DNA from: Carya illinoinensis
Lineage: Eukaryota; Streptophyta; Magnoliopsida; Fagales; Juglandaceae
Length of the DNA: 64,000 nucleotides
Direction of reading: 5' to 3'
Assembly (NCBI RefSeq): GCF_018687715.1
Contig: NC_056755.1
Span: 11,157,501 to 11,221,500, forward strand
Shown: positions 1 through 11,268 of the stretch, in pieces
Position numbering within the stretch: position 1 is the stretch's first letter
Layout of the letters: every line of letters starts with the position of its first letter
Position numbers and translations under genes: made by a program
Notes under the pieces: generated by a model
What the model was told of the DNA's origin: nothing
The model's input: only the letters and a program-made list of their open reading frames with translations
Databases searched by the model: none

Positions 1-522
1 TTTTGTATTCAAACCGAGCTTAATCTTTTGAAAAAAAAGTAGAATCTACAAAAGAAAAAACATCTCTGGTGGGGTTTGTCCCGGGCATGCAGCTTGGTGC
101 TTGTATCGAGCTGATGTAATCCAAGTACTAGGGATAAGATGGTAGCCCCTGGCCTTATATTCTCGGCCTTTTGAAGGAATCAAGCCAATGCGTAACCGTA
201 GCTGAAATGGGACTACCACCAATCTGCTTGACAACCCATGTGGATTAATAGACAGATAAATAATGGATCAAGACAGGCCATGTGGATACCATGTGCTATA
301 ATATTTCAATCTTCTGAAAAAAACATTTCCATTTTCATCGGCTAGCTTGTTGGTTAGATTATCAGTACGCACGTATTACCTTTAATTTAACAGTAAATTA
401 GGACAGAATTATCTTCAAAATGGGTATCCATTCTATTGAAATTGTTATAAGTTCCACAAGGAATGCATGAAACAATAATAGACTGTAAATTATAACAATG
501 AAAAAACGTCCGAAAACACTGA
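1..522. other. Intergenic, no gene seen
   Basis: No open frame with a recognisable domain and no clear repeat ends. The short reading frames here have no protein-like composition. The stretch may be the edge of a larger feature that lies left of the window. Confidence 0.5.
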
Positions 523-743
523 GGCCCCGTTTGGTTACACATATGAGATGAGATAAGATGAAATATTTTAAATAGAAATAAATAAAATATTTTTATAATA
601 TAATTTTTGAATATTAATTTTGTATTGGGATTTAAAAAAGTTAGATTGTTTATTATATTTTGTATTGAGATTTAAAAAAGTTGTAATGATGAATTGAGAT
701 GAAATGAGACGAGATTTTTTATTTTGGTTAACCAAACAAGACC
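523..743. mobile_element. MITE, PIF/Harbinger (Tourist)-like
   Basis: The element starts GGCCCCGTTTGGTTA and ends TAACCAAACAAGACC, giving imperfect inverted ends (12 of 15 match). It is flanked by TGA on the left and TAA on the right, which fits a mutated 3-bp TAA/TTA target duplication. The interior is AT-rich with a GAGATGAGATAAGATG-type motif near each end. Related copies occur at about 1471-1650, 3919-3990, 4317-4498, 9720-10058 and 13850-14036. Superfamily is inferred from the ends and target size. Confidence 0.7.
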
Positions 744-753
744 TAAACTTTGC

Positions 754-1152
754 ATATAAGAGCACTCACAATGGGTTTTGTAAAGCCCATTGTTATATAA
801 AATTTAAAAGAATGTTGTCTAAAAAGTGCATCCAACGGATGCTGTATTTTATTTCTATTTTACATTTCTGTACAGTATTGCTGCTAGATGTAGAAGCAAC
901 TGTACACAAATGTAAATATATTTTTATTTGTTTTCTATCTCTTTTTGTACTTTTTCTCCTAAATTAATTTCTCTCATTGTACTTTTTCTCCCATAAAATA
1001 TTAAGAGGTATAATATTAAAATGATATGAAGAAAAAATAGATAAAATGATATATGATATATATTGTAAAAGTCAATATGTAAAATAAAAAAAAATGAAAT
1101 TTAATGATGTATTTTAAAAGATAGAATAAAAAATCTATTGAGAGTTATAAGG
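754..1152. mobile_element. Possible Mutator-type MITE
   Basis: The left edge reads TAAGAGCACTCACAATGG and the right edge, reverse-complemented, reads CTTATAACTCTCAATAGA. The two share a weak inverted match of the kind seen in plant MULE-MITEs with AGAGCATCTCCAATGG ends. The interior is AT-rich and non-coding. No convincing 9-bp target duplication was found, so the call is tentative. Confidence 0.35.
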
Positions 1153-1951
1153 GTTCCTATCTTTAATACCTCTTCCTTTAAAGCTTCCTTTGCCATCCGT
1201 GTAAACTTCATTTGCTTCCCTTTCTGATGTTGGCAAATGAATGATAATTGTTTACAGCAGCTCTCTAGTCCCTGCTAGATTCCGATGCAATGTTTTAAAA
1301 TTGTATTTAATATTACTCTTTTAAATCGATAGACGTCTTATCATGTCACACGAGCATAGAGAAATATATATTTTCTCCAAGCAAAATTCATATTTTTGGT
1401 ATTTTATTTTGGCTCTTGCAAATGATACAAGGTAAGAGAGAATCTAATATGCAAAATAAATACTACGACTGTCTCGTTTGTTTTCAGAGATGAGATAAGA
1501 TAAATTGAGATTAAAGTTGAAAGTTAAATAAAATATTGTTAGAATATATTTTTTTAATATTATTTTTATATTGAGATTTAAAAAAATTGAATTATTTATT
1601 TTATTTTATATAAAAATTTAAAAAAATTATAATAATTAAGATAAAATGAGATAAAAGTGAACTTGAGTTAAAATCAATCTAAATAAAGGAAATTTATAAA
1701 TACAATTTTTTGCACTAACTTCTTAACTATAATATTTTTATTTAAATAATTATAGAAATATTATCTTCTGTCAGTGGTTATAAAAAATAAAAAAAAAAGG
1801 TTGCGTGTCATCAATAAAATGAATACAACGTTACGCTTTGCAAACCGCGGTTTCGCTTTCGACGGGCGGTCCACGTCACCGACCACACCAGTAAATAATA
1901 AATAATAAAAACAACAGCCGCCCTGGAGCTGTACAACCTTATCCAAAAGGC
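1153..1951. other. Intergenic with degraded MITE (about 1471-1650)
   Basis: No gene is visible. Around 1471-1650 a GAGATGAGATAAGAT start and a reversed copy near the right side mark an eroded member of the Tourist-like family described at 523. A perfect 12-bp palindrome, AAACCGCGGTTT, lies at 1842-1853, about 520 bp upstream of the gene at 2371. Confidence 0.45.
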
Positions 1952-2160
1952 CTTTGCTACATATAGTCAAGAAATGCAGTCGGCGTGCAGTCGGCTGTAC
2001 GGAATGAATAAAAAAAAATTATAAAAAAATTATTTTATATTCAGGGGAAATTATAAAAAGTTATAAAAATAATTTTTTTTTTTATATAGGTTCCGTATTA
2101 ATTTTTTTTTTACAATCGACTGCACGCCGACTGCATTTCCCGACTGCACAAATCATTTCT
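1952..2160. mobile_element. Fold-back MITE in the promoter of the 2371 gene
   Basis: A perfect 23-nt inverted repeat pairs 1971-1993 with 2117-2139 (arm contains GCAGTCGGCGTGCAGTCG). The loop is AT-rich. Outer sequence on the right (ACTGCACAAATCATTTCT) resembles the end of the element at 33940-34100, so the two appear to be one family. Its end lies about 210 bp upstream of the start codon of the small gene at 2371. Confidence 0.65.
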
Positions 2161-2329
2161 GTATCCAAAAACTGTCACGCTTCCACTTCCTGCTCTCGTG
2201 TCTCGTCCTTTAAATTCCTCTCCTCCTTGATCTCTCTCTCTCCATCAAGTTTTCAAAAAGCAGAGTACACTCGAAGAAAGTCTAAGCATCCTAAGACGTC
2301 GGGTTTTCTACTCAAAAGCTTCTCGAAAT

Positions 2330-2332
<3 letters not shown>

Positions 2333-2370
<38 letters not shown>
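2333..2370 (+). repeat. (AG)n microsatellite in 5' leader
   Basis: An uninterrupted AG run of about 38 bp ends directly at the ATG at 2371. GA/CT tracts are common in plant 5' leaders. Because it touches the start codon, length changes here alter the immediate 5' UTR but not the protein. Confidence 0.95.
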
Positions 2371-2376
<6 letters not shown>

Positions 2377-2610
2377 GATATTGCTATTTTGGTTGTGGAG
2401 GAGTATGAGAGGAGGGTCAGGGATGCAGGAAAGGTTGCTGGTGGTGGTGAAGCAGGGTTTGGGATTGACGTGGTTTCTTCTGCTTCAGCCCTGGCTCAGA
2501 GGCTCCTGGTGAAGATTGGATCCGAGAAAATGGAGCTAATCAAGTACTGGGTTCGGGAGCCTAGAAGCCAGATTAGTATGGCTGCTACTACTGGTTTCTT
2601 CTCTGCTTAA
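2371..2610 (+). CDS. Small conserved-looking plant protein, 79 aa, function unknown
   Basis: The single-exon frame starts MADIAILVVEEYERR and ends TTGFFSA before TAA. I start it at the ATG at 2371, immediately after the AG tract, because the upstream part of the open frame is low-complexity leader sequence. There is no signal peptide or obvious membrane span. The middle is alanine/serine-rich, followed by a basic stretch (EKMELIKYWVREPRSQ). The layout (acidic hydrophobic start, conserved-looking SQISMAATTGFFSA end) resembles a family of short stress-induced plant proteins of unknown function that I recall only loosely. The coding bias differs clearly from the AT-rich surroundings. No domain can be named. 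Confidence 0.65.
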
Positions 2611-3374
2611 GTTTTTTATTTTTGAAGTCTTTCCTCAAAGAGCTCATGTACATGATTTCCAATTTCTTGTTTCCCTACATGTGTTTGTAGATCGATTGTT
2701 GTCATAGAATTTAAGTCCAACAATGGTTTGTTGGAACCAGCATTTCTTATCGTGGAAAGTTGTCTGAAAAATATATAAGAGTTAAAAATATTCCAGAAAT
2801 CTGATTGGAATCAGCATTTCTTATCTCATCTTTGAAAGTTTATAACAATAAAGTTTAAATTCCAATCTGTTTCATGAGTGATATAGTTTTGTGCAGAAGA
2901 TGTATTTGAGTCTGTCTAGAACCGACGAAAACGCCTTTGGATGAAGGTTATGATGACAACGTGCAGATCGAAATAAACTTTGCAATCCTGTTGCACAAGG
3001 AAACGATTGTAACATTCGAAGAACATATTCTGGCCCTTATTCCCCGTTCTTTCTTTGTAGGTTGCTTCTCATTTCTGACAAAAATGAAAACAATTTTGAT
3101 TGTTTTTAGGACACCATTTTGGATATATTCACAGAGCGGAGGATAGGGTGAAGAATATTGTCTGACTTGGTTCGTTTCCTGAAAGAACAAGTTCCATGCT
3201 CAGGTTTACGGTTCACCAAGTATCTATTCTTTATTGAGAATTTTTGTAGCCACAAAACATCTTACAAAAGTAAATCAAATCACGAAATCACGGCTGACTA
3301 ACGTGGCTTGATTATCATTAGAAGTTATATTAATTTATAAATTTATTTTTATAGAATCTATTTGTGTTTGTAAT
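2611..3374. other. 3' flank and intergenic
   Basis: Probably the 3' UTR and downstream spacer of the small gene. Short frames at 2937-3190 on both strands have no recognisable content and overlap each other, so none is called. An AATAAA-like signal is visible near 2848. Confidence 0.4.
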
Positions 3375-3721
3375 TAGGGGTGTTAGCCAATTGGTTCGGA
3401 TCCAAAAAACCAACTGAATCGGATTAAACTCTTATATATATTTTAAAATATTTTTTAATAATTTAATATATATTTTTATATAATAGTTATATAATCTATA
3501 TTAATAATATACTTAATTTTAATTTATTAATTTAAATAATTTTTTTTTATTAATTTATCTGAAAAAATAAAAAATAAATAAAAATAATAATTAGACTAAA
3601 CTAAACGGACGAACTAGACCGATAGTGGACTGGACTGAACTAAACGGACTAAACGGACTAACTGAATATTCGATTCGAGAAAAATGATGAGTCCATCACC
3701 CTTGAACCGATTTCACCTCTA
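3375..3721. mobile_element. Non-autonomous hAT-like element, 347 bp
   Basis: The ends are TAGGGGTG and CACCTCTA (inverted, one mismatch). They are flanked by 8-bp direct repeats TTTGTAAT and TTTCTAAT (7 of 8 match), as expected for hAT transposition. The interior is AT-rich with short repeated motifs of the type ACTAAACGGACTAA near the right side. There is no coding capacity. It shares its terminal TAGGGGTG with the element at 34349-35008. Confidence 0.7.
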
Positions 3722-3727
3722 TTTCTA

Positions 3728-4345
3728 ATACTTTTATATTTTATAAAATGGATCTCTCTTTTTCTCTTTTGTTAACAATTTGGAACTTTTCTTGACCTCG
3801 CATAGTTCATTTGTCAAGTGTTTGATTAAATTGATGATTATATATACATATTGTGTATATATACATACATACATATATATATGTATGAATGTATGTATGC
3901 ATTTATCTCCAAAAAATTAAGTGTCGTTTGGTTATATAAACTATTTCATCTTTTCTTTTTAATTATCATAATTTTTTAAATTCTCACATAAAAATAAATC
4001 ACATATTAACGTGTCTTGATAATATATGTGATTTGATGTGATATATCAGATTATAAAATTATTTTTATTATAAAAAAATTTAACTTATCGTATCAAATCA
4101 TATTTATTTGTGAAGTTACTTTTATGGAATGATTGTAATACTTCTATTTTTTATAAAATGGGTTTCTTTTTTTTTTTTCTTTTTTTTTTTCTTTTTTTAA
4201 CAAAGTGGAACTTTTCTTGACTTAGCATAGTTCATTTTTCATGTGTTTGATTAAATTGATGACTATATATACATATTGTGTATATATATATGTATGCATT
4301 TATTTCCAAGATATTAGGTCTTGTTTGGTAACACAAACTCTCTCA
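3728..4345 (+). repeat. Direct duplication of about 200 bp, period about 407 bp
   Basis: Two diverged copies lie at about 3728-3935 and 4135-4345. Both contain, in order, a TTTATAAAATGG start, the phrase GGAACTTTTCTTGAC, the phrase GTGTTTGATTAAATTGATGA, a TATATACATATTGTGTATAT block, and then the first bases of a Tourist-like MITE (GTTTGGT). The unit therefore duplicated together with a MITE end. The spacer is AT-rich non-coding DNA. Confidence 0.75.
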
Positions 4346-4498
4346 TCTAATTTTCTTTAATTATTACAACTGTTTCAAATTCTCACATAAAATATAATAA
4401 ATAATTTAACTTTTTCAAATACCAAAACAAAAATAATATTATAATAATATTTTATTTAATGTTCAACTATCTTCTCATCTGTATAACCGAATGAGACC
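4317..4498. mobile_element. Tourist-like MITE, 182 bp
   Basis: It starts GGTCTTGTTTGGTAAC and ends with CCGAATGAGACC, with TTA immediately to the left. The sequence right of it (TA followed by T) is consistent with a TTA/TAT target remnant. The poly(A) tail of the LINE at 4501 abuts its right edge, so the LINE integrated at the MITE border. Same family as 523-743. Confidence 0.65.
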
Positions 4499-4514
4499 TA
4501 TTTTTTTTTTTTTT

Positions 4515-4943
4515 TTAAAAAAGTCTGATCTTATTTAGGATATATCGAGCCAGAGAACGAATACAATGAGGAATATCCTCCAATACAATACACTCCTCAA
4601 AGAGAAGCAATGCATCCTTGGCTAGAGCATGGGCTACATTATTTATGCCCCTAGGAACATGTCTAACAAACCACTTATGGATTCTTTTTAAAAGAGTTTT
4701 AACATCTCTGATAATCAAGCCATCTGAGCTCCACTTCTCTTCATCACTATTAATGGCATTGACTTCAGAAAGAGCATCAGTTACAATGATCTCTTGCTGT
4801 ATTCCCATTTTAATACTCAATAGAGTAGCTTTAAGCATTGCAATGGATTCCCCTAACTGTGCATCAGGGAAAATCCCTCTCGATGATCTGCATGTAGCTA
4901 CCACTCGGCCTTCACTATCTCTAGCAATCACCCTTACTTCCAC
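4515..4943 (-). pseudogene. LINE copy 1, RNase H-like domain
   Basis: A 142-codon frame matches the C-terminal RNase H module (RVT_3 type) of plant LINEs. Visible features are a DSEGRVVATCR strand, an ESIAMLKATLLSIKMG helix, the IIVTDALSEVNAI strand and the closing HVPRGINNVAHALAKDAL motif. It ends just before the poly(A) tail. The upstream strand carrying the first catalytic Asp is disrupted, so the enzyme is not expected to work. Confidence 0.82.
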
Positions 4944-6134
4944 ATTGCATTGAGATTTGTCAATAGCGGAATCCTAATTGATCTTGATCGTATCAAGAGG
5001 TGAAGCTTTCCATCTTTGCATATGTGTCCTACTGTTCTCTACTTGAGCTTGGGACTCTGTCATTGCACTTCTATAGTCCTCCAGTGAATGATGAGACTGA
5101 AGAACAAGCTTCTCAGGAGGTGTAAATTTATCTTAAAAAACAAAAAGGTTCATTATCTTCCATACCTGATGTGCTATCATTGCTATCTTAGCTAACATTT
5201 CATATGGCAATGTAATGAAAAAATAAGATAACAATTCATAGATAGAAGACACTTCCACACTGCACTTTTGTAGCCTTCTAGAGCAAGAACCCCAAACATC
5301 TTGAGCATCTTTGAAACTTTATAATGCATGAATAACATATTTAGGTTCAGACAGACAAACAGGACAATTAGATGATTCCACGACCTTTCTTTTAAAGAGG
5401 TTGAGCTTAGTTGGAATGGATTCTAAGTTGGCTTGCTAAAGAAAATTCTTCACAGCATTTGTCACTAGTAACTTCAATAGCTTAGGCTAGATTTATGTAC
5501 TCGACATAAGTGCTTGATGATTGACCCCTTTTTCTTATCAACAATTCATATTGAAAATGATAAGTACTTCTGATAGAGAACTTGCTATCTGTAGTACACC
5601 TCCAAGCAACCTATCTGGACTGTTGCAGATACTAATGGGGATTCTTGAGATAGTGTCAAACTTAGGTTCTGATAATATCTCATTCAAAAAGTTTAGGTTC
5701 CACTGCTTATTATCAAGGTCAATTAGATCTTTAACTCTTACATCCCCCTCTAAGCATCTCATATGTGATTGAATCTTGAAAGAAGTTGGAGTAGGAAATC
5801 ATTTATCATGCCAAATCTTCATTGACTACCATTCCCAATTTTCCAGACCAGTCATTCAGATAGCAGATGTTTAACAGCCATAATGCTCTTCCATATGAAG
5901 GAAACATTGTTATCAAGTTTGGTTTTACAGAAATCAGATCGAGGGAAATACTTTGCCTTTAGGATCTTTGAAGCCAATGAATTAGGCTGCTAAATAATTC
6001 TCCAACCCTGCTTAACCAGCAAGGCTAAGTTGAAATTTTTAAAACTCGAAAACCCAATCCACTAATTTGTTTCCATTTTCCTAACTGAAACCAACTAATC
6101 CAATAGATTTTAGATCTTTAGTCTCTCGCCCCCA

Positions 6135-7138
6135 TTAGAACTTTTGCATAATTCTATTGATTTCTCTTAACAAAACTTTGAAAAAATTGAAAAGCCCCAT
6201 GCTATAGGTAGGAATGGCTTGAATTACAGATTTGAGGAGGACTTCTTTCCTAACTTGAGATAAAAATTTCACTTTCCAGTTGCTGAACCTGCCTCTGATT
6301 TTGTCCAGAATTGGATTGAAAGTTTTGGATATGTTCCTACCCACATAAGAGAGTAAGCCAAGATATTTCTCATATGACTGTGTTGCTCTAACTCTTGCTG
6401 CTGCCAGTATAAGATCCTTCACTTTTGATTTGGTGTTCCTGTTGAAAAATATTGAAGTTTTCTCCTTGTTCAACCTTTGATTTGAAGCAAGTTCATAGGA
6501 TGGAAGAAGATGGAAGAGTTTGCTCCACTCAAGAGTGTTGGCCTTGTAGAAAAGAAGACTATCATATGCAAAAACGGAGGTGGTTAATATCTAAAGAAAC
6601 ACTTGTAATTGGTATTTTTGAAATCAGTCTATTTTCCTCAGCAGTATTCAAAATTGAATCGAGCACTTCAGAACAAAGGATAAAAAGATAAGGAGAGAGG
6701 GGATCCCCTTGTCTAGTTCCTCTTGAAGGTTTGAAACTGCTATGTGGAACCCTATTTATTAAAATGGAATAACTAACAGTGCTTACACACTGCCTAATAA
6801 GACCAATCCACCTTCTAGCAAAACCTATTTTGAATGCTTCCAAGAAGGATCATTCCACTCTATCATAAGCTTTGCTCGTTTAGTTTGAGAGCCATATATC
6901 CTTCATTTCTATTTGTCATTCGAGTCTGCATAGAGTGTAAGGCTTTATAGGCAACAATGACATTATTTGAAATAAGCTTGCCTGGGATGACTGCACTTTG
7001 AGTTGGAGTAATGAAATCTGGGAGTATACGCTTCGATCTATTTGCCAAGACCTTTGTAATAATTTTGTAAAGAACATTACAAAGGCTTATTGGTCGATAG
7101 TCTGAAACTAGCTTAGGCTTTACCTTCTTTGGGATCAA
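6135..7138 (-). pseudogene. LINE copy 1, reverse transcriptase
   Basis: Fragments run through the LINE RT in order: [20 protein letters not shown] (block 2), [16 protein letters not shown], then GTRQGDPLSPYLFILCSEVL (the QGDPLSP loop), then the thumb segment after 6473. At the catalytic box (about 6550-6565) the expected FADD reads FAYD and a one-base frameshift sits just before it. Either change alone should abolish activity. Confidence 0.85.
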
Positions 7139-7899
7139 GGTTATAAAGGTCTCATTCAGATCTGTTCGAGTTTAGAATGGTCTTATCACATCACAACCAA
7201 TAGTCTTCCAAGGGTCTTGATAAAATGCTACAGGGAACCCATCAAGTCTTGGTGATCCCAGATAATTCATCTCAAGAATAGCAGCTGTAATCTCCTCGAA
7301 GAAAAATCTTTGATCAATTGCCTACTCATGTCATCAGTTACTGACTTGCCAAGATGAGCAAGGCTTTCTAAAATTTCAATAGGCTGGGAACTGGCAAAGA
7401 GCTTGTAATAACATTTATGGAATAAGCTACTGATTTCTTCTTGACTTTTGGCCCAATAACCTTCACTAGTGGAGATAGAATGGATGGTATTAGGTTGCTT
7501 CCTCTGGTTAGCACATGAGTGAAAATATTTAGTGTTTCTGTCCCCCCCTCTTAACCACTTCATTTTTGCTCGCTGGCACCATTTCGAGTCCTCATCTTCC
7601 AGGTAATCATCTACCTCTTTCTGTAAGCCTTTAATTATCTCCTTAAAATCACCTTGATTCAATCTCTGCATCTTCTTAATCATGTCTCTCTTCTGATCTA
7701 TTAATTTCCTTTTGTCACGATGAATAGCTTTACTCCATCTGACTAGGTGTTCTTTACAATTGCTTAAGCCTTTTTTTAATAAAATCTAGTATGCTAGCAT
7801 AAGTAACTCTTGATCTCCGAGCTATCTTTACAATTTATAAGCAATCCTTCTATCTTGACCAGTTAGCTTCATATCTGATAATTCTTCTCTCTCTGTTGG

Positions 7900-8600
7900 A
7901 AGCCTTGTCAGCATTATAGTATGAAATGAATAAAGGACTATAGTCAGAATTCAAAATAGGGAGGACATGTACATATGAGGTTCCCCAAAACAAATTATGT
8001 TCTCTATTCCCTGCAGCTCTATCCAATGTTTCTTTATTGAATTCCCTTCCCTCTCTATTATTACACTATGCAACTCTTGATCCCTTATAACCCAAGTCAC
8101 TCATAGCACAATTCTCCAAAGCTTCTCAAAAAAATTTCATCTGTTTATAAGGTTAGGCAGTCGCTCTTACTTTTTCCTCTTGTGACATTATCTTATTAAA
8201 ATCCCCCATGCCAAGCCAAGGTAAAGCCACTAGAGGTTTGAGTAATCTCAATAAATTCCAGCTTTCTACTCTCTTTGCCACTGTAGGATTCCCATAGAAT
8301 CTAGTCAAAAACCACTTCTGGTTTAAAACAACATCTGTGAAGGTCATTGAGATATGACTTTGTGAGTAAGTCTAGAGTTCAACCTGTAGTTCTTTTTTCC
8401 ACAACATAGCAATACCACCCCCTCTATCCATACAGTTCACCACAAAACTGTGCTCAAAACCCAATTTATTACAAACGAGCTCAACCTTCTTTCTTTTGCA
8501 TTTAGTTTCTATAAGGAAAACTACTTTTGGAAACTTTTCCTTCACCAACAAGTGAAGTTCACGAACTGTCTGAGGGTTCCTAAGTTCTCGACAGTTTCAA
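7900..8600 (-). pseudogene. LINE copy 1, endonuclease domain
   Basis: The domain is recognisable from the ETK-type segment near 8520, the GMGDFN motif (about 8200) and the closing SDYSP (about 7945). In active L1-type endonucleases the last motif is SDHSP with a catalytic His, so the Tyr found here is a loss-of-function change. Frames shift several times within the block. The first strand of the fold is present only in damaged form near 8590. Confidence 0.75.
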
Positions 8601-8663
8601 TTTAATATATTCATTGATATTGACAGGGTTGCTGAGTAGCCACTGCCAATCTATTTTGGTTAC

Positions 8664-9318
8664 TTACATTAGCAAGCACCCGGTGCTTTTGTTTTTTTTA
8701 ATACCATTAGCCTCATTTTCTATATCCTCTAGACTCCTTTCTTTGGGACCTCCATTAACTTCCATAGACATTGATGAGTCCAGGTTGTCATTGGTAGTAT
8801 CCAAATTACCACTCCTAACCCTTCTTTTCCAATTGGATAAGTTTTTCTGCCTAACAGTCTTAACAGCTTTTGAAAATGGAGGGATAGGTTGGGAACTTTC
8901 CTGATTATTCCTCCTACTAAGTTCAAGAGATAAACCTTCTTGCACTAGCTTTTACATTTGGAAATGTCACCATGTATCTGGAGTATACCTTTTCATCCTT
9001 ATCCTGCCGAGTACCAGCCATAAATTCAAATAATTGGCCTTTCTGCTTTGAAGAATCAGCTATCTTTTTGTCACCTAACATTTCGGCACCAAATCCTTTA
9101 GCATTAGCATGAGGAGCCATAGATGGAAGGTTTTCCTTATTAACAAAGGACTCCTTCTGTGATAAGTCAGAACTCATAATCCTTCCACCCTTAATATTCT
9201 TTCTAAAATTAGATTCAACCATATCAACTTTACCTAAAAATAAGGGATCCTTTGAAATTGCACCCGTATCTTCAGTAACCAAAGGATCTTTCCCATGTTT
9301 ATCCCTACCAACCACCAC
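8664..9318 (-). pseudogene. LINE copy 1, C-terminal part of ORF1
   Basis: Two overlapping frames (9318-8923 and 8945-8664) give a Lys/Ser-rich, low-complexity protein without a visible zinc knuckle. Its position directly upstream of the endonuclease is that of the ORF1 tail in plant L1 elements. The zinc-knuckle part would lie further upstream and is absent, supporting 5' truncation near 9.4 kb. Confidence 0.55.
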
Positions 9319-9420
9319 CTCATCAGAGCTTCCCTGCCATATCTCGCCGGACCAAGCCGTCAGTTTTGTACCTTCCTGTGGTCTGTGAGAACCAGTTTAA
9401 GCTATATAGACTTTCACGCC

Positions 9421-11217
9421 ATGATTTGCACCTTTGGTTCATGTCTAAGCTAAAGTATTACCATTTGGAAATCAATATTTGATAAATATGAAAATGGATA
9501 GCATAAAAAATAAAGTCCTAGAAGATTTTCCTCATATAAACCATGTGGATGTCTTCAATTCCTTTAGGGGGAGATAGAGACACAGCAATTAATGGGCTTG
9601 TACTAAGGACCTACTTTCGATTGAGAAGCTTGTATAAATGGAAATTTCCAAACTCTGTTTAAATATGGAGTATGGAGAAGGTACCACAACCTTCCAATTT
9701 TGAATGGCCTATATTTGTACTGTAACAAAATAATTTAGATGATAAGAGAGATTTTAAATAGTAATAAAATTTTTAAGTTAAAATAAGATGAAATAATTTA
9801 AATATATATATATATATATTTGGATAATAAGATGAAATAAGATAATTTTTAATGTTTGAGATTTGAAAAAGGTGACGATTCCACTATTTTAATTTTCAGC
9901 TAAACTATGCACTGTTTATTATTGTTCACACACTGTTCATTAATATTTATTTAAGTTGATGTTTTTAAAATTTAGAAATAAAATATAATATGTTTAGATA
10001 AAAAAAATTGTGATACGGTACAATCTCATCTGTACTCGGTATCCAAACCGGGCCTTAGTTAACTACTTACAATTTTATGACTAATTTTTGCTAAACTATT
10101 AATCTCTTTAATGCTTGTGAGACAAACACCTGTCGAGGAAACTAATATGGTTTAAGGATGACAATCAATTTGAGACATTAAATAATAGTCCTCCATTTAT
10201 TATTATTTTTTAATGTTTGACCAAACAAAAATACTAAATGATATGATTCATCCCTTTTTAAATTTATCATTTTAAAAGATAAGAATAGATGTTAACCATA
10301 ATGTAATATATAGCATGACTCGATATGAACTCATATATGAAGGAAAATGTCAAAGGTATTTGTCATCTTAATTGTAACATTTTTAGAAGAGTAATGTTAT
10401 ATACTGTTTTAAAATGCGCAAATTTTGTGTATTCTTTTTTTTTTTTTAAAATAAAGTCAATCATTAAAAAAAATAAAGTTTTTATATAAATTCTAAATTT
10501 ATATAACTTTTTTAAAAATAATACACGAAATTTCATCACATTATACTACGAAATATCATTTCTTTTTTAAAATACCCCACAAATGTGACTTATGTCATGG
10601 CACCCGTGATACACCGGACACATAATATCTACAGTTTGGCAGTGCTGTAGCATTTATAATGTCTACTTTTGTTAGGCCCCTTGATCCCTATTATTGAGCT
10701 TTTGACATCAATGTCTATATTGTTTGGTCACACTTTAAAATATCTTAAAAAATTTCAATTTGTTTTTCAAAAAAGAAATCAAACTAAAACATTTTAAAAT
10801 CTAAATAAAGAAATTTCTTTCAAATTTTCACCAAATCATTACCCTTATCAATAAAAATTAATACAATTCTTATAAACTCTTAAGAACATAATACTTTTAA
10901 AACATTATATTCAAATAACTTTTACCTCTACCAACTCTAATACCAAACTTATTTTCAAAACAACCTCCAATTAGCTGCTAACTCTTCCTCCCTCAAAAGG
11001 CTTCATTTGAACATTTCTAGTTTCTTCAAGAAAAGAAAAGGAATTAAAAAAAAGCTCTCTTCTTTTTCTCATCCAATCCAAAGGTAGTTGAATAGTTAGT
11101 TTATTCTTTTATTCCTTCTTTCATCTTCCCCCTTTCACCAGTACCTTTCTTCACATTCACTCCCTAACCACATCCATCCTTCCCTACCTCCCTCACCTAC
11201 TATCATATACCTTTTCT

Positions 11218-11218
<1 letters not shown>
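9421..11218. other. Intergenic with MITE remnant (about 9720-10058)
   Basis: No gene is seen. A remnant of the Tourist-like family is suggested by GATAAGAGAGATTTTAAATAG near 9740, an internal TA microsatellite near 9806-9820 and the right end CCAAACCGGGCC followed by TTA near 10058. Around 10390-10560 a low-complexity AT-rich stretch resembles segments at 14590-14770 and 55220-55350 and may be another small repeat family. Confidence 0.4.

Positions 11219-11263
<45 letters not shown>
11219..11263. repeat. (CT)n microsatellite
   Basis: A nearly pure CT run of about 45 bp follows a long pyrimidine-rich stretch (11100-11220). Such tracts often sit in plant 5' leaders, but no convincing coding frame follows on the plus strand. 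Confidence 0.95.

Positions 11264-11268
<5 letters not shown>

Larger units (their letters stand above)
4501..9420 (-). mobile_element. Degenerate plant L1-type LINE (copy 1)
   Basis: Read on the minus strand the order is ORF1 tail (about 9318-8664), apurinic endonuclease (about 8600-7900), reverse transcriptase (7138-6135), zinc-knuckle/linker remnants (about 5400) and RNase H (4943-4515). A poly(A) tail follows almost at once, seen as T16 at 4501-4516 on the plus strand. Many stops and frameshifts interrupt it. Catalytic residues are lost in both the endonuclease and the reverse transcriptase. The 5' part of ORF1 is missing, so the copy is 5'-truncated. The left edge is firm; the right edge is approximate, and no target duplication could be matched. 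Confidence 0.88.
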
